A stretch of DNA of 13,644 bases from positions 1-13,644 of the forward strand of contig JAJPDY010000010.1 of NCBI GenBank assembly GCA_023252395.1. Direction: 5' to 3'. Below the pieces are notes generated by a model, which worked only from the letters and a program-made list of their open reading frames with translations, searched no databases and was not told the DNA's origin. Both the position numbers and the translations under genes were made by a program. This DNA comes from Nitrososphaera sp. Its GTDB lineage: Archaea; Thermoproteota; Nitrososphaeria; Nitrososphaerales; Nitrososphaeraceae. Shown in pieces: positions 7,053 through 12,479 of this stretch (within the stretch, counting starts at the first letter, position 1; each line of letters begins with the position of its first letter).

Positions 7053-7066
7053 TCCAAACGTTTGGA
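7053..7066. promoter_or_regulatory. Perfect 14-bp palindrome TCCAAACGTTTGGA
   Basis: Both arms (TCCAAAC and GTTTGGA) match perfectly with no spacer. A dyad with no loop is a better binding site for a dimeric protein than a hairpin. It lies in the 142-base gap before the Rieske gene and directly upstream of a TATA-like element at 7074-7083, so it may control the complex III operon. No regulator can be named. Confidence 0.45.
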
Positions 7067-7073
7067 TCAAGTG

Positions 7074-7083
7074 CTATATCTTT
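7074..7083 (+). promoter_or_regulatory. Possible distal TATA element of the Rieske operon
   Basis: CTATATCTTT would start transcription near 7105, giving a leader of about 75 bases before the Rieske ATG. It is weaker evidence than the proximal element at 7147, but it sits next to the palindrome and could be the regulated promoter. Confidence 0.3.
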
Positions 7084-7146
7084 TATCATCCAATTGCCAA
7101 CCGTGGCTGGAAGCGTCATTCTTGTTCAGTCGGCATTTTCCAAAGA

Positions 7147-7154
7147 TTTATTAA
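7147..7154 (+). promoter_or_regulatory. Proximal TATA box of the Rieske-cytochrome b operon
   Basis: TTTATTAA (within the longer AT-rich GATTTATTAATTAA) is centred about 30 bases before the ATG at 7181. This predicts a leader of zero to four bases and supports that ATG over the upstream in-frame TTG at 7094. Confidence 0.55.
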
Positions 7155-7180
7155 TTAATGCGCAGTCATTTTCTCTTGAT

Positions 7181-7792
7181 ATGGCGCAGACCCCTCCTGC
7201 TACTGGAGGTAAGGTATCGCGGCGTGACTTTCTAAAGTTGATGGCTGCTGCGGGTACTGTTATGACGTTTGCACCTTTTGTGGACTGGGGCAAGTTCCTG
7301 CCAAACCCTGCGGGCAACATTGGCAAAAAGGTAAAGGCAGAGCTTCCTGATGGATCTACCGCCAACGTTAAAACTTTTGAGGTCAACACTTCTCAGGTGC
7401 TTATTTACCCCAAGTCTGACGACGCTGCCCTGAACAAAGAGTCATTCAGGACATGGCAGTTCATACGCCTGCCAAAAGAGCTTGGCGGCGACAAGAATGA
7501 CGCTTCTGCTTTTAGAGTATACAGCATGGTATGCCTTCACCTCTGGTGCCTGTGGAAATACTGGCCGCAGGACGGCAGGAAGAGGGGCGAATGCCCGTGT
7601 CACGGCAGCATGTATGACCCGATGACTGGCAAGGCATTCGCTGGCCCGGCGTCGTTGCAGGGGCCGCCGTCGAACGTTCTTCCAAAGCTAGATCTAGAAA
7701 TGGATGATAAAGGAGACTTGTGGGTATTACCTCCTACGTGGAGTCCTAATGCTAATGGAGTGATTGGATTTGGGCGTTACATTAACGTATGA
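7181..7792 (+). CDS. Rieske iron-sulfur protein, Tat-exported (complex III)
   Basis: This is the [2Fe-2S] subunit of the quinol-oxidizing cytochrome b complex. It takes one electron from quinol and passes it on outside the membrane. From the ATG at 7181 the protein has 203 residues. SRRDFLK (13-19) is a twin-arginine signal, followed by a hydrophobic anchor (about 17-34), so the folded cluster domain is exported and held in the membrane. Box I is C118-L-H120-L-W-C123 and box II is C138-P-C140-H141-G-S143. Cluster ligands are C118, H120, C138 and H141, with a probable C123-C140 disulfide. Trp replaces the usual Gly of box I. The open frame continues upstream to TTG 7094, but that would push the Tat motif inside the protein, so 7181 is chosen. 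The 3' end overlaps the cytochrome b start by 29 bases. Confidence 0.93.
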   Translation: MAQTPPATGGKVSRRDFLKLMAAAGTVMTFAPFVDWGKFLPNPAGNIGKKVKAELPDGSTANVKTFEVNTSQVLIYPKSDDAALNKESFRTWQFIRLPKELGGDKNDASAFRVYSMVCLHLWCLWKYWPQDGRKRGECPCHGSMYDPMTGKAFAGPASLQGPPSNVLPKLDLEMDDKGDLWVLPPTWSPNANGVIGFGRYINV

Positions 7793-9389
7793 AAATAGCC
7801 TCGTAAGGCTATTCCGCTGGATATACGCTGGTGTAGAGCGAACTATATTCATGGGGATGAAATTTACCTTCCCCGGAAGGTTCGTCAGCCCCCTTGGCTT
7901 CCTTGGCATGCTTACTTTTGTTCTATTCATCATACTTGGCATTACTGGCGCACTCTTGATGCTGTGGTACGAGCCAATACTCGACAGGGCATGGAACAGC
8001 GTGCAAAACATCAACGACACCATCCCCTACGGCTTCCACATACGTAACATCCACTACCACGCTTCAAACGCCATGGTCATGATGGCGCTTTTGCACATGT
8101 ACTACCAGTACTTTAGCGGGCGCTACAAGATCAGAAACGAGATACTCTGGGTGACTGGCATCATACTTGGTGTCATGACAATTCTGGAGGCGTTCACCGG
8201 CTACGACATCATATTTAGCGAACGCGCCGAGCTTGCGATTTCCATTGCGGCTTCGCTTACCAACTCTATACCTATAATGGGGCCGCAGATGAGGGAGGCG
8301 TTCTTTGGTGGGGGATTCCATGACTTTATCCTGAGGTTCTACACGTTCCACGTGTTCATGCTCCCAATAGCATTGCTCGGGCTCATGGTAGTCCACTTCC
8401 CGAGGTTCCTGGTATTTGACGTGCCAATGGTCATGGCAATTTCTGGCGCAATCATGCTTACAGGAGGCGTATTCCCGGTAGGTCTTGGCCTGCCGTTCAA
8501 GCCGGAGGTGCCGCCTGGCATCACGGTCCCCGAATGGTACCTGACTGGCCTGTACGCATTCCTCCGTACAATGTATGACAAGTTCGTGACAGGTGTCGCG
8601 TGGCCCGGACTGTTCATAGGCGCCTTGCTAATTGTCCCGTTTGTCGACAAGTACAAGAAATTCTCTTGGAAGGACAGGCCGCTCATTACCGCAGTAGGCA
8701 TCACCAGCCTTGCCCAGATAATCGTCACAACATACTGGGGCTTTTACATTGACCCTAGCATAAACAAGGCCCTGCTCGAGAGGCTCGTAATCGACCCGAT
8801 ATTCTTCTACCTAGTCATGATACTACTCGTCCCGATGTCGTTTGGCTTTACCTACATGATGATAAAGCTTGCAAAGCACTCTGAAGCAAATGCCAAGCTG
8901 CAGCCAAAGAAAGGCGGCAAGGGAGCGATAAACCTCTCACAAAAGTGGATCTATGCGCTGTTTGTTGCGCTCCTTGCATTCCAAGTATACCTCAACATTG
9001 CAGCATACTATGCAATGCTGCAGGGCATGAAGAACTATTCGCTGTTCATAATAGGCATAATCATGCTGGTCTTTGCAGGCATGTTCCACCTGTACAGGTA
9101 CGGCAGGGCGCTCGCAAAGGCACCGCCACCCAAGCCAACAGCCCCGCCAGCAAAGCCCATTCCAGCGACGCCCAAGCCGGCGCCGGCAGCTCCTGCAGCA
9201 GAAAAGCCGCTGGCAGCTCCGCCAACAGCGAGCTCAGGAAAGGTAGGCTCTGAGAAGACCCCACAGCTGTCACAGTCCCAGCAAAAGCATTCAGCTGACG
9301 GCGGCAAGACAGCAACAGCAGGTCCAGAGGCCAAACCGCCGACAACTACTGCCAGCCTTGACTCTGACAAAGGACCCAAGACTGCCTGA
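7764..9389 (+). CDS. Cytochrome b/b6, fused form, with Pro/Ala-rich tail
   Basis: The diheme membrane subunit of complex III, which oxidizes quinol and pumps charge across the membrane. Heme ligands are H97/H111 (spacing 14) and H196/H211 (spacing 15); the longer second spacing is characteristic of b6-type proteins. The quinol-site motif PEWY lies at 256-259. Hydrophobic helices run from about residue 46 to 445, so the b6 and subunit IV parts plus extra C-terminal helices are in one chain. Residues 451-541 form a tail rich in Pro, Ala and Lys, then Ser/Thr/Gly, with no predicted fold. No ATG precedes the conserved N-terminal amphipathic helix (LVRLFRWIYAGVERTIF). The TTG at 7764, inside the Rieske gene, is therefore used; TTG 7770 is an alternative, and the ATG at 7851 would cut the helix. 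It is translationally coupled to the Rieske gene. Confidence 0.93.
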   Translation: MDLGVTLTYENSLVRLFRWIYAGVERTIFMGMKFTFPGRFVSPLGFLGMLTFVLFIILGITGALLMLWYEPILDRAWNSVQNINDTIPYGFHIRNIHYHASNAMVMMALLHMYYQYFSGRYKIRNEILWVTGIILGVMTILEAFTGYDIIFSERAELAISIAASLTNSIPIMGPQMREAFFGGGFHDFILRFYTFHVFMLPIALLGLMVVHFPRFLVFDVPMVMAISGAIMLTGGVFPVGLGLPFKPEVPPGITVPEWYLTGLYAFLRTMYDKFVTGVAWPGLFIGALLIVPFVDKYKKFSWKDRPLITAVGITSLAQIIVTTYWGFYIDPSINKALLERLVIDPIFFYLVMILLVPMSFGFTYMMIKLAKHSEANAKLQPKKGGKGAINLSQKWIYALFVALLAFQVYLNIAAYYAMLQGMKNYSLFIIGIIMLVFAGMFHLYRYGRALAKAPPPKPTAPPAKPIPATPKPAPAAPAAEKPLAAPPTASSGKVGSEKTPQLSQSQQKHSADGGKTATAGPEAKPPTTTASLDSDKGPKTA

Positions 9390-9398
9390 GCAAACAAG

Positions 9399-9407
9399 CT
9401 TTATATG
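9399..9407 (+). promoter_or_regulatory. TATA box of the blue copper gene
   Basis: CTTTATATG begins ten bases after the cytochrome b stop codon. It predicts a start near 9430, five bases before the ATG at 9435. The copper protein can thus be made independently of the Rieske-cytochrome b transcript. Confidence 0.55.
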
Positions 9408-9434
9408 TGAAAATAGAAAGAGAAAAGATCGATC

Positions 9435-9914
9435 ATGGCAAACCACGCGGGCGGCATCAGCATCATGGCCTTTGTAGTTGCAGTTGCTGTTAGCATGGGA
9501 TACTACCAGTTTATCTTTTTGCCTGAAGCCAACGCCAAACCTCACCTTCCACCGGAAATACTAGAGCCGGCACAAACCACCAAAGTAACGATTGTCAAAG
9601 ATGCAGTATTGCAAACCAATCCTCAGAACTTTGTACCCAAAGACGCGCGTGCTGTTTTGGGACTCTCAAACAAAGTCGTTTGGACAAACAATGATGCAGC
9701 TACCCACACAGTCACTAGCGATGATCCTGTCTATATCGACAAGATAAATGGACCGTTTGACTCGCTTCAGCAGCAAGAATCCATTCCTGGTGGCTTCCTT
9801 TTGCCCGGAAAGACTTTTGAGTTCACATTTACCCATGAGGGCACATATGCATACCACTGCACACCTCATCCGTGGATGCAGGGCAAGGTAGAAGTCGTAG
9901 AGAACTTCGCCTAA
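9435..9914 (+). CDS. Plastocyanin-like blue copper protein, membrane anchored
   Basis: A type 1 copper protein of 159 residues that likely accepts electrons from the adjacent complex III and hands them to the terminal oxidase. In ammonia-oxidizing archaea such proteins take the place of cytochrome c. One N-terminal hydrophobic segment (about 8-29) acts as anchor or uncleaved signal, leaving the cupredoxin domain (about 50-156) outside. Copper ligands are H91 (in ATHTVTS) and C142, H145 and M148 in HCTPHPWMQG. A Met ligand marks a plastocyanin/amicyanin-type site. The order Rieske, cytochrome b, copper protein is known from other ammonia-oxidizing archaea, which supports the role. The stop codon overlaps the convergent minus-strand gene by four bases. 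Direct electron transfer partners are inferred, not shown. Confidence 0.92.
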   Translation: MANHAGGISIMAFVVAVAVSMGYYQFIFLPEANAKPHLPPEILEPAQTTKVTIVKDAVLQTNPQNFVPKDARAVLGLSNKVVWTNNDAATHTVTSDDPVYIDKINGPFDSLQQQESIPGGFLLPGKTFEFTFTHEGTYAYHCTPHPWMQGKVEVVENFA

Positions 9915-10282
9915 ACTTTCTTTATTATTTTTATATACGCAACGTCGCTGACCACCTCTTTATGCTCTTGTATTATTGATGCTCGAAACTTGACGCTAGA
10001 GTGGTCGGCTGACGGCACATGCTTTGTCACCGCGGTAAATTCAATGGTGGTTCTGCCGCCAAGGTCTGCTTTGAAAATCGAGAGCCGGGCATAGGGGTAG
10101 TTGATCTTTTTGCCATTGAGATTTATGTACGAGAAAACGTCGCTTGAATTTTCTATCTGGGAGTTGATTACCAAGCTGTCAAACCTCCCGGCATAGTTTA
10201 TGACTATTGTCCCGTGCAGGTCCTGACCCGCCACTATCTCGTTTTCAGCCAGCGATATTGAGACTTGCTTTTGGTTGCTCAA
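9911..10282 (-). CDS. Hypothetical beta-rich protein (arrestin-like pattern)
   Basis: The protein has 123 residues and begins MSNQKQVSISLAENEIVAGQ. It has no signal peptide or membrane segment. The sequence alternates short hydrophobic strands: VSISL, HGTIVINY, SLVINSQIEN, ARLSIFKA, TTIEFTAV, VKFRASII, VAYIKIIKK. The pattern of an early strand, an AGQDLHGTIVI turn and a later polar-hydrophobic ladder recalls arrestin-like or immunoglobulin-like beta sandwiches. I do not recognise a named family. The start is TTG at 10282, with a TATA element (TAGTTTAAAT on the minus strand) about 32 bases upstream; no nearby ATG keeps the frame. It converges on the copper-protein gene, overlapping four bases. 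Frame length and promoter make it likely real; function unknown. Confidence 0.7.
   Translation of the reverse strand: MSNQKQVSISLAENEIVAGQDLHGTIVINYAGRFDSLVINSQIENSSDVFSYINLNGKKINYPYARLSIFKADLGGRTTIEFTAVTKHVPSADHSSVKFRASIIQEHKEVVSDVAYIKIIKKV
9916..9933 (+). terminator. T-rich terminator of the respiratory genes
   Basis: ACTTTCTTTATTATTTTT begins right after the copper-protein stop. It lies inside the 3' end of the convergent minus-strand gene, where it encodes part of a lysine/isoleucine-rich C-terminus, so the same bases serve two purposes. Confidence 0.45.
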
Positions 10283-10310
10283 GCCGAGTTATCTGCAGGC
10301 TGAAACACAG

Positions 10311-10320
10311 ATTTAAACTA
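10311..10320 (-). promoter_or_regulatory. TATA box of the minus-strand beta-rich protein gene
   Basis: On the minus strand this reads TAGTTTAAAT. It predicts a transcript start near 10288, about six bases before the TTG start at 10282. Confidence 0.45.
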
Positions 10321-10394
10321 ACTTGGAATGTATTTAGCAAATGATTGAAAATCCTTGAGCATCGGGATAGAAAAGACATCCGTCGATTCTGGAC

Positions 10395-10610
10395 ATGAAT
10401 GCGTGCCCGGCATGCAACAACAAGTTCTACGAGTACCACGACGGCAAGTGGACAGAATGGATCTGCTGGAGGTGCGGGCACTACGAGTCAGACACCCCTG
10501 CATTCAGGGCGTATCCACACCTGTTCCATGACATCGTGCGCAAAAACACGGGTTATTACCTTGAAAAATACGCATATTATGGAAGAGGGATCATTAGAAA
10601 TCCACAGTAA
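10395..10610 (+). CDS. Small zinc-ribbon protein
   Basis: A 71-residue protein with two CxxC knuckles, C4-PA-C7 and C24-WR-C27, sixteen residues apart. This is a classic four-cysteine zinc ribbon. The segment after it (about 38-71) is aromatic-rich, with many Tyr, His and Phe residues, and has no recognised domain. Ribbons of this size occur in nucleic-acid binding proteins, as subunits of larger complexes and as carrier proteins. The sequence does not decide between these, so no function is assigned. The ATG at 10395 keeps the first knuckle. A second ATG four bases later opens an overlapping frame without meaningful motifs and is rejected. A weak TATA-like GATAGAAAAG (10366-10375) lies about 25 bases upstream. 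It precedes the RNase H-like gene by 76 bases on the same strand. Confidence 0.78.
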   Translation: MNACPACNNKFYEYHDGKWTEWICWRCGHYESDTPAFRAYPHLFHDIVRKNTGYYLEKYAYYGRGIIRNPQ

Positions 10611-10651
10611 CTTTATGCTGAATTTTGGTCTCACATAGTTGAACAACCAGC

Positions 10652-10660
10652 TAAAATTTT
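10652..10660 (+). promoter_or_regulatory. TATA-like element of the RNase H-like gene
   Basis: TAAAATTTT is centred about 31 bases before the TTG at 10687. An AAGGA motif (10679-10683) close to the TTG could act as a ribosome site if the transcript starts further upstream. Confidence 0.35.
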
Positions 10661-10686
10661 CTGAGTAGATAAAGCCTTAAGGAAGT

Positions 10687-11232
10687 TTGTCGATAATTAA
10701 ATACGGATTGCGTCTGTCCAGCATCACGATTGATGCCGATGGATCTCCGTCCGGTTATATCGCGTGGTACAACCATTCTACAGAAACTAGCAGGATCAGG
10801 ACTTTGCGCCCTTCAATAAAAAACGACAGGTACGGCGTGCAGAGAATGGAAATGCTGGCCATTTATTTTGCGCTGGCAGATAACCAGCGGCAGATCAACA
10901 GAATAGCCAACAACCAGAAGAAAAAACAGCTCGTCGTGAACATTCGGAGCGACTCCAAGACCAGCGTCGAGCAGCTGCAGGGCATATCCGAAGTCAGGGA
11001 CATCATGCTGCAGAGGATATGCGCGGCGATAAGGAAGCTTCTTGAGAGGATGGCCTACATGATAATCTTTAACCACCTAGAGCGGGCAAGGAACATCGCC
11101 GGGCTACTGCTTGAGCAGAGAAGAAGGAAAGAGGAGGAAAAGCTCATCATGCACAGGTACGAAAAATATTATGGAAGTCTGGACCGGCTGCAGGGGCTCA
11201 TGGTAAGCCCGTACGAGCTGACAACTGCATAA
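10687..11232 (+). CDS. RNase H-like fold protein
   Basis: A 181-residue protein whose first ~145 residues follow the RNase HI pattern. TIDADGSPSGYIAW (14-27) resembles the first strand with its catalytic Asp. VQRMEMLAIYFAL (51-63) matches the helix carrying the catalytic Glu (E55). VVNIRSDSKTSVEQL (83-97) matches the strand with the next Asp (D89). FNHLERARNIAGLLLE (128-143) matches the final His...Asn..Ala block. In that last block the usual fourth acidic residue is Gly139, so the metal site has three acids instead of four. RNase H enzymes cut RNA in RNA-DNA hybrids, and the fourth Asp is often not essential, so activity is possible but unproven. Residues 144-181 form a charged helix (RRRKEEEK) and tail. 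The start is TTG 10687; no ATG precedes the conserved first strand. Similar folds occur in other nucleases and in non-catalytic proteins. Confidence 0.72.
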   Translation: MSIIKYGLRLSSITIDADGSPSGYIAWYNHSTETSRIRTLRPSIKNDRYGVQRMEMLAIYFALADNQRQINRIANNQKKKQLVVNIRSDSKTSVEQLQGISEVRDIMLQRICAAIRKLLERMAYMIIFNHLERARNIAGLLLEQRRRKEEEKLIMHRYEKYYGSLDRLQGLMVSPYELTTA

Positions 11233-11240
11233 ATATATTA
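11230..11240 (+). promoter_or_regulatory. TATA box of the alpha/beta hydrolase gene
   Basis: TAAATATATTA overlaps the stop codon of the RNase H-like gene. Its centre is about 33 bases before the TTG at 11268, predicting a start near 11262, inside the inverted repeat that follows. Confidence 0.55.
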
Positions 11241-11246
11241 AGTGAG

Positions 11247-11264
11247 GTTCGGTTAGTACCGAAC
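11247..11264. promoter_or_regulatory. Inverted repeat at the hydrolase transcription start (candidate operator)
   Basis: GTTCGGT-TAGT-ACCGAAC has perfect 7-bp arms and a 4-base centre. It lies between the TATA box (11230-11240) and the start codon (11268), covering the predicted transcription start. In archaea, repressors commonly bind at this position to block polymerase recruitment. It could also form a small hairpin in the leader if transcription begins upstream. The regulator is unknown. Confidence 0.5.
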
Positions 11265-11267
11265 TGA

Positions 11268-12080
11268 TTGCAAGAGCCGCCCACGCCGCAAAGGATGACG
11301 TATGTCAACGGCTATGCGACAAGGTATATCGAGCAGGGGTCGCCTGACAGCAAGACTCTGATCCTTCTTCACGGTATAGGCGCTTCTGCTGAAAGGTGGG
11401 CTCGGGTAATTCCGACTCTGTCAAAATACTTTCATGTCATAGCGCCGGACATCATTGGGTTTGGGTACAGCGACAAGCCCACAGTTGAATACACTCTTGA
11501 CTTTTTCCTTGACTTTTTTGCAGGATTCCTTGAAAGCCTGCACATATCAAAGGCAAGCCTGGTTGGATCGTCTTTTGGCGGCCACCTTGCAACCGAATTT
11601 GCGATAAAATCCAACCGCAAGGTGGACAAGCTGGTGCTGGCGTCGCCGGCAGGCATGATGCGGACTTCGACCCCTATTCTTGATGCTTACATCATGGCCG
11701 CACTTTATCCGACATATGAAAATGCGTTCAAGGCGTTCAAGGACATGGCAAACGACCCTGACATTGTCAACGAAGAGACGGTCATGGATTTTGTGAACAG
11801 GATGAGGCTGCCAAATGCAAAGTATGCGTTCATGTCGACACTGCTTGGGATGAGGTACGCGCCAAAGCTTCAGGGCAGGATAGGTAAGATAATCGCGCCG
11901 ACGCTTCTGGTATGGGGCGACAGCGACAGGATGATACCTGTGCAGTACGCCAAGGAGTACAACGAGATCCCTGACAGCGAGCTGGTAGTCGTGAAGGACT
12001 GTGGCCACACGCCTTACGTTGAAAAGCCGATGACTTTTAACAAGCTTGTGCTCAAGTTCCTTGTTGGAACCAGCGGATGA
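11268..12080 (+). CDS. Alpha/beta-fold hydrolase
   Basis: A 270-residue enzyme of the alpha/beta hydrolase superfamily, cytoplasmic with no signal peptide. LLHGIGASAERW (33-44) forms the oxyanion region. The nucleophile elbow is G100-S101-S102-F103-G104, with S102 as nucleophile. The acid is most likely D220 in WGDSDRMIP, and the histidine is H247 in CGHTPYVEKP. A cap region with many Met and Phe residues lies at about 130-195. The substrate cannot be read from sequence; relatives include esterases, C-C bond hydrolases and haloperoxidases. The neighbouring AbrB/phasin-like gene raises the idea of a link to polyhydroxyalkanoate turnover, but the elbow has Ser, not the Cys of PHA synthases. The start may be TTG 11268 or ATG 11295; the TATA spacing favours TTG. 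Its stop abuts the stop of the convergent gene with no gap. Confidence 0.88.
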   Translation: MQEPPTPQRMTYVNGYATRYIEQGSPDSKTLILLHGIGASAERWARVIPTLSKYFHVIAPDIIGFGYSDKPTVEYTLDFFLDFFAGFLESLHISKASLVGSSFGGHLATEFAIKSNRKVDKLVLASPAGMMRTSTPILDAYIMAALYPTYENAFKAFKDMANDPDIVNEETVMDFVNRMRLPNAKYAFMSTLLGMRYAPKLQGRIGKIIAPTLLVWGDSDRMIPVQYAKEYNEIPDSELVVVKDCGHTPYVEKPMTFNKLVLKFLVGTSG

Positions 12081-12389
12081 TCATTCTTTGGCGGCAGCGC
12101 CTTTGCGCCTGCGCTCTATCGGGACAACAATGACTTGCACAAGGTCGCCGTCTTCGATATTCAGCGCCTGCCTTTCTGCCTCCGGAATTGAGATCCTGCC
12201 GCCGCTTTGCACCGTTGTCTTGAACATTGCATTGTAAAATGTCAGGCTCTTGAGGACTGCAAAGTAGTTTTGCATGGTGTCCTGCTGTATGTTAGAGAAC
12301 TGCTTCATAAAGTCCTTCTGAGCTTCGCTTCCCTTTTCAATCGCCTTCTTGAAAGCTTCTACAGGATCTGTGGGATCGTTAGAACTCAT
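12081..12389 (-). CDS. AbrB/SpoVT-type DNA-binding protein with phasin-like N-terminus
   Basis: A 102-residue protein of two parts. Residues 9-56 are a helical, Gln/Lys-rich region (EAFKKAIEKGSEAQKDFMKQ onward) like phasins or the PhaE subunit, which coat or organise polyhydroxyalkanoate granules. Residues 59-92 (GGRISIPEAERQALNIEDGD and the following strands) form a swapped-hairpin AbrB domain, which dimerises and binds DNA; a basic tail follows. Haloarchaeal PhaR, a regulator of granule synthesis, also has an AbrB-like domain, so a similar role is a reasonable hypothesis, since Nitrososphaera-type archaea have PHA synthase genes. None is visible in this window. The ATG at 12389 has a TATA box at leaderless spacing. 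Other AbrB-domain roles, such as antitoxin, are less likely because no toxin gene adjoins it. Confidence 0.82.
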   Translation of the reverse strand: MSSNDPTDPVEAFKKAIEKGSEAQKDFMKQFSNIQQDTMQNYFAVLKSLTFYNAMFKTTVQSGGRISIPEAERQALNIEDGDLVQVIVVPIERRRKGAAAKE

Positions 12390-12464
12390 GATACATCAAT
12401 GTCAGGTGCGTCATTTATTTAACGTTAGTGCTGTCGGGAAAAAGTTCAATAAGGATCGTTAGAA
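12373..12464. repeat. Two direct copies of GGATCGTTAGAA around divergent starts
   Basis: Identical 12-mers occur at 12373-12384, inside the first codons of the AbrB gene, and at 12453-12464, between the TATA-like element and the start of the glycosylase gene. Their start-to-start distance is 80 bases. They bracket the divergent promoters, as expected for a regulator bound at both, possibly the AbrB protein itself. Chance similarity remains possible. Confidence 0.35.
12413..12424 (-). promoter_or_regulatory. TATA box of the AbrB-domain gene
   Basis: On the minus strand this reads GTTAAATAAATG. Its centre lies about 29 bases upstream of the ATG at 12389, consistent with a leaderless transcript. 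Confidence 0.55.
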
Positions 12465-12479
12465 TGTGCTAGCAGACAT

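Noticed and set aside
7053..7066. Palindrome as a hairpin terminator
   Set aside because: There is no loop and the T run lies before, not after it; archaeal termination depends on T tracts, so an operator is more likely.
7094..7180. Upstream TTG start giving the Rieske protein 29 more residues
   Set aside because: It would place the twin-arginine signal at about residue 42 and ignore the TATA box at 7147.
9035..9397. Gly/Ala-rich minus-strand frame opposite the cytochrome b tail
   Set aside because: Its composition is simply the complement of the Pro/Ala-rich tail codons; low complexity, not a gene.
10399..10638. 79-codon frame overlapping the zinc-ribbon gene
   Set aside because: It starts four bases after the zinc-ribbon ATG in another frame and has a Ser/Thr/Gly-rich sequence without motifs; the CxxC frame is the real one.
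11547..12008. 153-codon minus-strand frame inside the alpha/beta hydrolase gene
   Set aside because: Antisense shadow of a gene with a complete catalytic triad; no motif of its own.
12081..12389. AbrB-domain protein as the antitoxin of a toxin-antitoxin pair
   Set aside because: No adjacent small PIN, RelE or MazF-type gene is present; the neighbours are a hydrolase and a DNA glycosylase.
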